Notes under the pieces: model-generated
Databases searched by the model: none
Seen by the model: the letters and a program-made list of their open reading frames with translations, nothing else
What the model was told of the DNA's origin: nothing
Origin: Oscillospiraceae bacterium
GTDB taxonomy: Bacteria > Bacillota > Clostridia > Oscillospirales > Ruminococcaceae
Length of the DNA: 8,263 nucleotides
Assembly: GCA_031285945.1 (NCBI GenBank)
Contig: JAITVF010000095.1
Coordinates: 1-8,263, forward strand
Reading direction: 5' to 3'
Made by a program: the position numbers and the translations under genes
Shown: piece by piece, positions 1 through 5,861 of the stretch
Numbering within the stretch: the first letter of the stretch is position 1
Layout: every line of letters starts with the position of its first letter

Positions 1-71
1 AGGGGGAAGCAATAAGTAATATTATAAAATCATTTTATTTGCGGATTAGGGCTTGTTTGAGGCCGCGCCAA

Positions 72-899
72 TCAAATCGCGGCCGCGGATTCACCGCCGC
101 CTTGTGCTCTTGCGCCTTCGTCCGGCGCGCCGCTTGCCGAAATTTCCGCGGCAGCTTCTGCCCCGGGTACTTGGGCGGCCGCGATTTCCCCGGCTTGCAG
201 AGCGATTTCGGTCTCGGTGGCGATATCATCGCCAAAAGCTCCGTCTCCTGGGAATTTATCCGCTCCGCAAGCGCTCCATGCTCCGTCCCCCGTCTGCTCG
301 CGCAGATAGCCGTGCTCGCGTATCATGCGCATAAGGCGCTTTTTGCTCAGCTCCTGCTTAAGCTGCTCGGCCCGCCTTTCCCTGCGCTCTTTTTCGGCCT
401 TAATTTTTCTTACTTTTACAATATCCTCGCCGTCCAGATCTCTTATCTTGCGGCTTACCCGCGTAAGAAGCTTCTCGAGCCTTCTCACCGCCGCCATTGC
501 CTTGTCCGCCTCTTCGCCCTTCACGATCGCGGCGTAGAGCCGCAGCTTCGCGATAGATGAGCCCGCCTCCGCCGCGATCTGGCGCGCCTCAACCTGCCCG
601 CCAGCCGCCACCAGCCGCCTTGTAAGCTGCCCTGAGGGGTCGCCTGGCCGGTCGGCCTGGGCATAAGGATTTTCTGCCTTCTTGGGCTTTTCAGCCAGTT
701 TTTTTAATATGGCCAGAGTTCCCTTATAATCCTCGCCGCCGAGATAAGACGTTGCGCCGGCCGTCTCCCCCTCTTTTTCTTTCCCGCTTATGTTCTCGGG
801 AACGCCGCCGTAAAGATCGCTTAAGCCCTGCCGGGATATTTTCGCCGTATCGGACGCCGCCGGCCGGTATCGGCGGTCGGGCGCGGAATCAATCCGCAT
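72..899 (-). CDS. Unrecognised coiled-coil protein with Ala/Gly/Glu-rich C-terminal tail
   Basis: I do not recognise this 275-residue protein. Seen: no signal peptide or membrane segment. A polar N-terminus (1-55) is followed by a short helix around SYLGGEDYKGTLAILKKLAE (51-70). A long, highly charged helical stretch at about 90-192 is rich in Lys, Arg, Glu and Ala and looks like a coiled coil (for example AEKERRERRAEQLKQELSKK, 168-187). The tail, about 205-275, is acidic and dominated by Ala, Gly and Glu. The frame stays open upstream to 1076, but I chose the ATG at 897-899 because GGAAGGAG lies 9 bases before it, and the upstream extension covers promoter and hairpin DNA. The stop is TGA at 72-74. 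It is probably a cytoplasmic structural or adaptor protein, but that is inference from composition only. It is transcribed away from the small membrane-protein gene on the other side of the palindromic spacer. Confidence 0.7.
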   Translation of the reverse strand: MRIDSAPDRRYRPAASDTAKISRQGLSDLYGGVPENISGKEKEGETAGATSYLGGEDYKGTLAILKKLAEKPKKAENPYAQADRPGDPSGQLTRRLVAAGGQVEARQIAAEAGSSIAKLRLYAAIVKGEEADKAMAAVRRLEKLLTRVSRKIRDLDGEDIVKVRKIKAEKERRERRAEQLKQELSKKRLMRMIREHGYLREQTGDGAWSACGADKFPGDGAFGDDIATETEIALQAGEIAAAQVPGAEAAAEISASGAPDEGARAQGGGESAAAI

Positions 900-923
900 T
901 CGGCATCGCTCCTTCCCATAATA

Positions 924-951
924 TATATAGCCGATAAAAATCAAACGTAAA
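924..951 (-). promoter_or_regulatory. Probable sigma-A promoter of the coiled-coil gene
   Basis: Read on the minus strand, TTTACG (946-951) is a 4/6 match to the -35 box. TATATA (924-929) serves as the -10 after a 16-base spacer. Transcription would begin about 20 bases before the start codon, leaving a short leader with the GGAAGGAG site. One arm of a 12-bp perfect inverted repeat (930-941) fills most of the spacer, so an operator overlapping this promoter is plausible. Confidence 0.45.
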
Positions 952-972
952 GCCCACATTATTTTTATCGGC
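930..972. repeat. 12-bp perfect inverted repeat flanking a -35 box (candidate operator)
   Basis: GCCGATAAAAAT (930-941) is repeated in reverse complement at 961-972, with 19 bases between the arms. The proposed -35 box (946-951) lies between the arms, and one arm lies in the promoter spacer. This fits a repressor site or a looping arrangement; an RNA hairpin is the alternative. There is no following T-run in either direction, so it is not a normal terminator. Confidence 0.5.
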
Positions 973-974
973 CT

Positions 975-1010
975 CCCCGCCCCCATTCTTGAGTACGCGG
1001 GCAGGCGGGG
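975..1010. repeat. GC-rich inverted repeat
   Basis: CCCCGCC (975-981) pairs with GGCGGGG (1004-1010) around a 22-base loop. It is the middle of three consecutive inverted repeats between the two divergent genes. No function can be read from it. Confidence 0.35.
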
Positions 1011-1036
1011 GATAGGAAAAAATCGCAAAAATAACA

Positions 1037-1080
1037 CTGCCTGCGGGTAAAAATCGCAAATAGATTTTATCCGCAAGCAG
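1037..1080. repeat. Long imperfect hairpin upstream of the small membrane gene
   Basis: The 19 bases at 1037-1055 and the reverse complement of 1063-1080 differ by two mismatches and one single-base gap. Both share the core CTGC.TGCGG.TAAAA.TC. The hairpin ends directly before the TATAAAGGGGTG stretch that holds the ribosome binding site of the small gene. The arms resemble the GCCGATAAAAAT arms at 930-972, so this spacer holds four related copies of a C-G-G/C-ATAAAA-type motif in alternating orientation. Confidence 0.5.
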
Positions 1081-1100
1081 TATAAAGGGGTGTTGTTCTT

Positions 1101-1286
1101 TTGAAAAAAGCTGCCGCGCTTATACTGCGCGCGGTCTCGCTGGCGCTCAGCGCCGGAATGGTCGCGCTGGCCCTTACGCGCAAAATCACACTGGAATGCG
1201 GCGTACTGATGCTGGGCCTGGGGCAGGCCTGCCTCACTCTTTCGCTGCTTAAGGCCTTTAACGGCGGCGGTGAGGATAAGCCGTAG
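1101..1286 (+). CDS. Small two-helix membrane protein (61 aa)
   Basis: This is an unrecognised 61-residue protein. Seen: a basic N-terminus (MKKA), a hydrophobic segment at about 5-25, a short loop with Arg and Lys (TRKITLE), a second hydrophobic segment at about 33-53, and a short polar tail (GGGEDKP). A helical hairpin in the cell membrane is the likely form. The start is TTG at 1101, chosen because AAAGGGGTG (1084-1092) sits 8 bases upstream and the Met-Lys-Lys beginning suits a membrane protein. The stop is TAG at 1284-1286. It is the only gene in the window that clearly ends in TAG. It stands alone, diverging from the coiled-coil gene and converging on the proBA cluster. The clean hydrophobic pattern and the ribosome binding site support a real gene; function is unknown. 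Confidence 0.6.
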   Translation: MKKAAALILRAVSLALSAGMVALALTRKITLECGVLMLGLGQACLTLSLLKAFNGGGEDKP

Positions 1287-1328
1287 CCGATTCTCTGCGC
1301 CTATCGCGGAATTTTTAATACCGGCGGC

Positions 1329-1365
1329 AAAATTACAAGGGCGCCTGATCAGGGCTTGTTATTTT
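1329..1365. terminator. Bidirectional terminator-like palindrome
   Basis: AAAATTACAAG (1329-1339) and CTTGTTATTTT (1355-1365) are inverted with one mismatch, and the centre holds the 10-bp palindrome CCTGATCAGG (1344-1353). Each strand therefore shows an A-run, a hairpin and a T-rich stretch. It lies between the end of the plus-strand small gene and the end of the minus-strand cluster, exactly where convergent transcripts would need to stop. The stem is interrupted inside, so efficiency is uncertain. Confidence 0.5.
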
Positions 1366-1375
1366 CGCGGGCTTT

Positions 1376-2077
1376 TTATTGCGCCGCTTCTCCCCCCGGG
1401 TGCGCCATATGGGTCATACCCTCGGCCACGTCGCGCACGGCCACTATCCGGTAGCCGCTGTCCTCGCGGCTCATTACGTAGAGCATGTATTTATCGGGTA
1501 CGGCCTCGGCGCTCCTTCTCATTGTCAGGGGGGATACGCCCTGGGCGGGAACATACCCCACCCGCACGCTGTAAAGCTCGCCCTCCCGCTCAATGCTTTC
1601 CACAAGCGGGGTATAGGTGTAGAGTATTACCGAGGTGTTTACAAGATAGGCAGCCCGGTCCTCGTCGTAGTAATTGCTGTACTCAAACTCGCCAAAGGTC
1701 TGATGCTTCAGCGCAACCTCGGGGCCAAACAGAGAAAGCGCCGCCACGTCCAAATCGGAGGCGGGAATGGCCAGCTCATTGTTGCTGTTAAAGGTGTAGT
1801 CGTTGTTGGAAAGAGCCGACCAGAGGCTGAATTCCAAAAGGCTCTGCTCGCTTATGTCCACCACCTTTTCAAATGGGGCGGGGTCGAACATGACAATCGG
1901 GCGTATGACCCGCTCGATCTCTTCAAGGTCACCCGAGTTGTCGAGCGCCCTCACGGTAAGCAGTATGCTGGCCACCACCACCGCTACCAGCCCTATAATA
2001 AAGAGCACGACCGATATTCCCCCGATTGGCGCGGCATAGCGCCTGCGCCGCCTGCGGTTTCCTTTTACGACAGCCAT
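1376..2077 (-). CDS. Unrecognised membrane-anchored extracytoplasmic protein, last gene of the proBA cluster
   Basis: The protein has 233 residues. Seen: a strongly basic start with six consecutive Arg (8-13), then one long hydrophobic segment at about 17-42, then some 190 mostly polar residues with no further membrane segment. The positive-inside rule predicts an N-in anchor with the bulk outside the membrane. The C-terminal part alternates hydrophobic and polar residues like a beta-sheet (for example around ELYSVRVGYVP and DKYMLYVMS), which might be an NTF2-like or similar alpha+beta fold; that is a weak inference. The ATG at 2075-2077 follows a G-rich site (GGGGGG) by 9 bases; the stop is TAA. 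It begins 38 bases after the proA stop with no terminator between, so co-transcription with proB and proA is likely. I cannot connect it to proline synthesis; it may simply share the transcript. Confidence 0.72.
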   Translation of the reverse strand: MAVVKGNRRRRRRYAAPIGGISVVLFIIGLVAVVVASILLTVRALDNSGDLEEIERVIRPIVMFDPAPFEKVVDISEQSLLEFSLWSALSNNDYTFNSNNELAIPASDLDVAALSLFGPEVALKHQTFGEFEYSNYYDEDRAAYLVNTSVILYTYTPLVESIEREGELYSVRVGYVPAQGVSPLTMRRSAEAVPDKYMLYVMSREDSGYRIVAVRDVAEGMTHMAHPGGEAAQ

Positions 2078-2115
2078 ATAAGGGAACCCCCCGTTTCTTC
2101 ATGTTTTACAGCCGA

Positions 2116-3369
2116 TCAACGCGTCTGGCCGTTCCCCGTTATAATATACTTGTAGCTTGTAAGCTCCCTAAGCCCCATAGGCCCCCTGGCGTGAAGCTTC
2201 TGGGTCGAGATGCCGATCTCCGCCCCCAGGCCGAACTCCCCGCCGTCTGTAAAGCGGGTGGAGGCGTTTACATAAACGGCCGCGCTATCCACAGCTTTTG
2301 TAAAGTATTCGGCGTTTTCAATATCCCGGGTTATTATAGTCTCAGAGTGGCCGGTGGAATATTTGCGGATGTGGCCAACCGCTTCCATAATATCCCCCAC
2401 TACCCTTACCGCCAGGATATAGTCGTTGTATTCTGCAAAATAATCCTCTTGGGTAGCGGGCTCAACCGAATCGCCCAGGATTCGCCGCGTTTCCTCACAG
2501 CCGCGAAGCCGTACGCCGTGGCGGTCAAGCGCCGCTTTTACGGCGGGCAGAACGCTTTTTGCCGCCGCCCTGTGAACAAGAAGGGTTTCGAGCGCGTTGC
2601 ACACGCCGGGGCGGCTGGTCTTGGCGTTATCCACAATCCTTACGGCCATATCGTGATCGGCCGATTCGTCTATAAAGGCGTGGCAGTTGCCCACCCCGGT
2701 TTCTATAACCGGCACGGTTGAGTTTTTTACCACCGACTGAATAAGCCCGGCCCCGCCCCTGGGAATAAGCACGTCGATATAGCCGTTAAGCCTCATCATT
2801 TCGGCGGCGGTCTCCCGGCTCGTATCCTCTACAAGCTGTATGGCGTCGGCCGGGATGCTCGTACCCTCAAGGGCCCCTCGCATGGCGGCCGCGAGGGCCG
2901 TGTTAGAGTTTATGGCCTCCTTGCCGCCCCTAAGAATGGCCGCGTTGCCCGCCTTGAGGCAGAGCACCGCGCAATCAACGCAAACGTTTGGCCGCGCTTC
3001 AAAGATAAGCCCCACTACCCCCAGGGGCACCGAGACGCGCCTTATCAAAATGCCGTTTGGCCTGGGGCCGCCGTCCAGCACGCGCCCCACGGGATCGGGC
3101 AGCGCGGCGCATTCGCGCACCGCCGCCGCAATGGATGAAAGGCGCGCCTCGGTAAGGCGCAGCCTGTCCTTCATGGCCTCGCTCATAGCATTCTTTTCGG
3201 CGGCCTCCATATCCTTGTCGTTGGCGGCAATAATTTGGGCCGCAGCGGCTTTGTCCTCCAGGGCGGCCGCTATGGCGAGCAGCGCCTTGCCCTTATCGGC
3301 CTAGGAAGCCGTAGCGAGGTAATGCGCCGCCTCTTTGGCGCGGCTTCCCATTTCAATAAGCGTGCTCAC
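2116..3369 (-). CDS. proA: Gamma-glutamyl phosphate reductase (ProA), interrupted by an in-frame TAG at codon 23
   Basis: ProA reduces gamma-glutamyl phosphate to glutamate-5-semialdehyde with NADPH, the second step of proline synthesis in the cytoplasm. Family signatures are clear, numbered from the GTG: VPLGVVGLIFEARPNV (114-129), LRGGKEAINSN (146-156), IPRGGAGL (202-209), the catalytic Cys257 in RPGVCNALETLLV, and VNASTRFTDGGEFGLGAE near the C-terminus. The natural start is GTG at 3367-3369, overlapping the proB TGA as GTGA, with GGGGGG upstream. From there the frame gives 417 codons, the usual ProA length (E. coli 417), but codon 23 is TAG (3301-3303). ProA-like sequence lies on both sides in the same frame (GSRAKEAAHYLATAS, stop, ADKGKALLAIAAAL). 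If the TAG stops translation, the next usual start is the ATG at 3208-3210, which would lose 53 N-terminal residues of the cofactor-binding domain. This is either a nonsense allele, a sequence or assembly error, or a suppressed codon. Confidence 0.93.
3301..3303 (-). other. In-frame amber codon inside proA
   Basis: The plus-strand CTA reads TAG as codon 23 of proA. Against E. coli ProA (LAQLSSREKN, recalled from memory) the TAG sits where a Ser is found. One base change from TCG (Ser) would make TAG; CAG (Gln) is another one-step source. No frame change is needed, so it is a single substitution rather than an indel. Confidence 0.9.
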
Positions 3370-4172
3370 TGCGAACCCCCCGAGCCTATAAATATAGTCC
3401 CAACCTGTTTGCCTTCCAGCAGATCATAAAGCAACGCGGGGTCGCTTCCGTTGATAATGGCCATGTCTATCCCCGCGGCGGCGGCCGTTTTGGCGGCGTG
3501 AATCTTGGTGGCCATCCCGCCGGTCCCCCGGTTTGAATGGCTGCCAGACGCCATCTGCTCTATAAACCCGTCCACCGATTCCACCAGGGGAATAAGCTTC
3601 GCGTCGGGGTTGTCGTGCGGGTTTTGGGTGTAAAGCCCGTCGATATCAGAAAGAAGTATAAGAATATCGGCCTCAACAAGGGTCGCCACAATGGCCGAGA
3701 GGGTGTCGTTGTCGCCAAAGTTTTCGCCCTCCAGCTCGTCGGTCGCAACCGTGTCGTTTTCGTTTACTATGGGAACAACCCCCAGGCTCAAAAGCTCGCA
3801 GAGGGTGTTGGTGGCGTTTTCCCTGAGCGCCGGGCGCTCGACAACGTCCCGGGTCAAAAGCACCTGTGCCGTGTTGCGGTTAAAGCGCAGAAAGGCCTGA
3901 TCGTACTGGTGCATGAGCTCGAGCTGGCCCACCGCGGCTATAGCCTGGCGGGCGGGGGTCTCGAGAGGGCGCGCCTTGATCCCCAGCTTTCCCATCCCCA
4001 CGCCCATGGCTCCCGAGGATACGAGTATGATCTCCCTGCCCGAGTTGGCCAGATCGGATAAAACCTTTACGAGCTTTTCAAATCGGCGTATGTTTATATG
4101 CCCCGATTCGTATGTTAACGTAGAAGTCCCTACCTTGATGACGATGCGGCCCGCCTTTGAATAATCCCTCAT
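3366..4172 (-). CDS. proB: Glutamate 5-kinase (ProB), short form without PUA domain
   Basis: ProB phosphorylates glutamate with ATP to gamma-glutamyl phosphate, the first and normally feedback-controlled step of proline synthesis. The 268 residues form only the amino-acid-kinase domain. Visible are the phosphate-binding VIKVGTSTLT (11-20), LVSSGAMGVG (50-59), the glutamate-site stretch PIVNENDTVATDEL (134-147), FGDNDTLSA (152-160), LLSDIDGLYTQNP (173-185) and the GTGGMATKIHAA nucleotide-binding loop (217-228). The C-terminal PUA domain of the roughly 367-residue E. coli enzyme is absent; such short forms are known in other bacteria. The ATG at 4170-4172 follows GAAGG at a normal distance. The stop overlaps the proA GTG by two bases, which suggests translational coupling so that the unstable acyl phosphate can pass to ProA. 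Confidence 0.96.
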   Translation of the reverse strand: MRDYSKAGRIVIKVGTSTLTYESGHINIRRFEKLVKVLSDLANSGREIILVSSGAMGVGMGKLGIKARPLETPARQAIAAVGQLELMHQYDQAFLRFNRNTAQVLLTRDVVERPALRENATNTLCELLSLGVVPIVNENDTVATDELEGENFGDNDTLSAIVATLVEADILILLSDIDGLYTQNPHDNPDAKLIPLVESVDGFIEQMASGSHSNRGTGGMATKIHAAKTAAAAGIDMAIINGSDPALLYDLLEGKQVGTIFIGSGGSQ

Positions 4173-4233
4173 GATTAACCTTCTTCGCTAGCGCTTGCTC
4201 TGTAAATGCTCCCCTTCGTGCCTTTGCCTGAAA

Positions 4234-4261
4234 CAAATAGCACGGGTTATTTATCAAACAA
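4234..4261 (-). promoter_or_regulatory. Possible proBA promoter
   Basis: On the minus strand, TTGTTT (4256-4261) and TATTTG (4234-4239) are 16 bases apart, and the latter is preceded by TGC, as in an extended -10. The -10 match is poor (3/6). The gap between the CNNM gene and proB (117 bases) contains no convincing terminator, so proBA may also be read from the upstream gene. I see no T-box or other long leader structure. Confidence 0.28.
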
Positions 4262-4289
4262 GCCTATATTGTGATGATACCCGCGGTTT

Positions 4290-5600
4290 TTATTCCGACG
4301 AGTCGGCGCCCTTAAGGGCCGTCTCGCTCCGCGCTCCCGGCGCGGGCGCCGAGCGCTCTATACGCAGCCGGGCTATTTTATGGCCCTCAACCGAAAGAGC
4401 GGTAAAACGGTAGCCCCCGGCCTCAAAGCTTTCGCCCACCCCCGGTATCTGTCCGAGAAGATTCATGGCCCAGCCGCTGGCCGTCGCGTAGTCGCTCCCG
4501 GGCTTTTCAAGTCCTGGGTCGAGCTCTTCGAACATATCCCACAGGGGATACCCGCCGGTGACCTCGCACACGCCGTCCTCAAGGCGGATAAGCTCCTCGG
4601 GCTCCTCTTCGCGGTAAAGGTCGCCCACCAGCTCCTCGAGAAGATCCACAAGGGTTACTATCCCAAAGGTTCCGCCGTATTCGTCCAGAACTATAACCAT
4701 TCTGACCTGCTCAGACTTAAACACTGTGAGAAGGGCCGAAAGCTTCATACCCTTATGAACGCAGCGAGCCTCCTCCAAAAGCTCGCGAAGGGGAACATCC
4801 TCCCCCCTCGCCAGATACTTCATAGCGTCTCGCACAAACAAAACGCCAGTTATATTATCGACCGAGCTCTCAAAAACAGGAATCCGGCTGTGGCTTGTGT
4901 TAAGAAGAAACCCGGCGATTTCCTCCTGAGTGCTCGAAATATCTAAAGCGTCTATATTTACCCGGGGGGTTATAATCTCCCTAAGGGTGGTTTCGTCAAA
5001 CTCCAGGGCCGACTGTACAAGATCCGACTCCTGCTCCTCAAGCACGCCCTCCTCCTCTATAGTCTCTATAAAGTATAAAAGCTCTTCCTCTGTTATAGTC
5101 GGGGCCTTTTCCCCGGCCCCGCCCGCCCCGCGAAAGGCGCCGCGCAGCCTGCCAAAAACGGCCGAAAAGGGTGTGAGAACAGCGCAAGCCAGCCTAAGGG
5201 GCCCCGCGAGAAAAAGGGCCAGACGGTCGGCGTTGGCGGCCGCGAAGCTCTTGGGCAGAATCTCGCCGAAGGCAAGAACCAGCGCCGTGGTTACGGCTAC
5301 GGCTATTCCCGCCCCGTAACGGGCAAACAGGCCGGTGCAGATAACGGTCGCTATGGCTGAGGCCGCTATGTTTGCGAGATTGTTCCCCACCATAATTGCC
5401 GTAGCGGTTTTGTCAAAGCTTTCGGTCAGCTTAAGAGCCGTCTTCGCCCTGCGGTCGCCATCCTCCGCCTTCTTTTTAAGACGTATGCGGTTGTGGGCGG
5501 AAAGAGCAGTCTCAGAGGCCGAGAAAAAAGCCGACAGTAAAAGCAATACCACAATGGATACGTATAATATCCAACTGTGACCGTCCAATATAATCGTCAC
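4290..5600 (-). CDS. CNNM/CBS-domain membrane protein (CorC/HlyC-type, probable Mg2+/Co2+ exporter)
   Basis: The 436 residues match the CNNM (DUF21) - CBS pair - CorC/HlyC layout. Hydrophobic segments lie at about 11-25, 68-90, 97-115 and 128-150. Family motifs include FSASETALSA (26-35), VGNNLANIAASA (71-82) and FGEILPKS (111-118). The CBS pair spans about 205-330 with ITPRVNIDALD, HSRIPVFE and VLDEYGGTFGIVTLVDLLEE. The CorC_HlyC domain follows at about 340-415. Family members act in the cell membrane in Mg2+ (and Co2+) export, with the CBS pair binding nucleotide; the older name 'hemolysin' is misleading. The start is uncertain: GTG at 5598-5600 has only a weak site. TTG at 5586-5588, four codons in, follows AGGCGGTG by 9 bases and gives MDGHSWIL. 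The stop is TAA. A good promoter lies about 115 bases upstream, and the gene reads toward proB. Confidence 0.9.
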   Translation of the reverse strand: MTIILDGHSWILYVSIVVLLLLSAFFSASETALSAHNRIRLKKKAEDGDRRAKTALKLTESFDKTATAIMVGNNLANIAASAIATVICTGLFARYGAGIAVAVTTALVLAFGEILPKSFAAANADRLALFLAGPLRLACAVLTPFSAVFGRLRGAFRGAGGAGEKAPTITEEELLYFIETIEEEGVLEEQESDLVQSALEFDETTLREIITPRVNIDALDISSTQEEIAGFLLNTSHSRIPVFESSVDNITGVLFVRDAMKYLARGEDVPLRELLEEARCVHKGMKLSALLTVFKSEQVRMVIVLDEYGGTFGIVTLVDLLEELVGDLYREEEPEELIRLEDGVCEVTGGYPLWDMFEELDPGLEKPGSDYATASGWAMNLLGQIPGVGESFEAGGYRFTALSVEGHKIARLRIERSAPAPGARSETALKGADSSE

Positions 5601-5609
5601 CGCCTGTAG

Positions 5610-5637
5610 CTGTTAGCTTTTAGTCGTTGGCCGTTGG
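5610..5637. repeat. Four degenerate 7-bp tandem units
   Basis: CTGTTAG, CTTTTAG, TCGTTGG and CCGTTGG follow one another without gaps (consensus YYKTTRG). They end where the GCGCAAC hairpin arm begins. They lie in the leader of the CNNM transcript just before its start codon. They could be a remnant of a heptad repeat or chance in a short stretch. Confidence 0.35.
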
Positions 5638-5666
5638 CGCAACGCGCCGGGTGTTGCGCGGTTTTT
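5637..5666. other. Hairpin with following T-run in the divergent spacer
   Basis: GCGCAAC (5637-5643) and GTTGCGC (5653-5659) form a perfect 7-bp stem with a 9-base loop, followed on the plus strand by GG and five T. It resembles a weak plus-strand terminator, but no plus-strand gene ends here. On the minus strand it would be a leader hairpin of the CNNM mRNA. A terminator for stray rightward transcription or a leader structure are both possible. Confidence 0.35.
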
Positions 5667-5720
5667 GCCCTTAATACTACTGCGCGGGGCCGGCGCAGAG
5701 CGCGAATAGCCACTATGCCT

Positions 5721-5749
5721 ATTCTATCAGAAAAAGGCTCGCACGGCAA
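5721..5749 (-). promoter_or_regulatory. Promoter of the CNNM-proBA cluster
   Basis: On the minus strand, TTGCCG (5744-5749) is 17 bases from TAGAAT (5721-5726), and TGA precedes the -10, giving an extended -10 (TGATAGAAT). Matches to consensus are 4/6 and 5/6. This is the best promoter in the window. It predicts a leader of about 115 bases containing the GCGCAAC hairpin and the heptad repeats. Confidence 0.6.
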
Positions 5750-5794
5750 GCGTATAGTGGGTGGCCGCGCCCTCAACTTTCGACCATACCCGTA

Positions 5795-5823
5795 TTTAAT
5801 ATCGGCTTGCTTTGTGGTATGAT
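5795..5823 (+). promoter_or_regulatory. ddl promoter with extended -10
   Basis: TGGTATGAT (5815-5823) is an extended -10 with a 5/6 core, and a weak -35 (TTTAAT, 5795-5800) stands 17 bases upstream. Transcription should begin near 5830, so the in-frame TTG at 5829 falls at or before the transcript's 5' end. This supports a start further down, at ATT 5862. It diverges from the CNNM promoter. Confidence 0.5.
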
Positions 5824-5845
5824 GATCCTTGCGGATTACCAATCT

Positions 5846-5853
5846 GAGGGAGG
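5846..5853 (+). promoter_or_regulatory. Strong Shine-Dalgarno that fixes the ddl start at ATT
   Basis: GAGGGAGG is the only strong ribosome binding site near the ddl N-terminus. Eight bases separate it from ATT at 5862-5864. No ATG, GTG or TTG is in frame at a usable distance. CTG at 5844 overlaps the site itself, and TTG 5829 lies upstream of it. Confidence 0.65.
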
Positions 5854-5861
5854 CGGTTCAA

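Noticed and set aside
39..560. 173-codon plus-strand frame opposite the coiled-coil gene
   Set aside because: It is antisense to a frame with a ribosome binding site and promoter. It has mixed hydrophobic and Cys/Arg-rich content with no domain, so it was not accepted.
900..1076. N-terminal extension of the 72-899 gene to 1076
   Set aside because: The frame is open, but it crosses the likely promoter and two inverted repeats, lacks a ribosome binding site, and the ATG at 899 has GGAAGGAG.
1379..2155. 258-codon open frame on the plus strand opposite the membrane-anchored gene
   Set aside because: It is antisense to a gene with a clear anchor and ribosome binding site. Its composition (many His, Gly, Arg) is typical of a GC-rich shadow frame, and it has no start signal.
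2026..2721. 231-codon open frame on the plus strand opposite proA
   Set aside because: It lies on the reverse of recognisable ProA coding sequence; a shadow frame.
3301..3303. TAG as a reassigned sense codon or pyrrolysine site
   Set aside because: The small membrane gene appears to end at a normal TAG (1284-1286). No other conserved gene here contains TAG, and ProA is not a known pyrrolysine protein. One codon cannot support a code change.
4173..4289. T-box or amino-acid riboswitch before proB
   Set aside because: The gap is only 117 bases and shows no T-box sequence, no terminator/antiterminator pair and no leader peptide.
5829..5861. TTG at 5829 as the ddl start
   Set aside because: It has no ribosome binding site and lies at the predicted transcription start. 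The extra 11 residues do not fit the family N-terminus.
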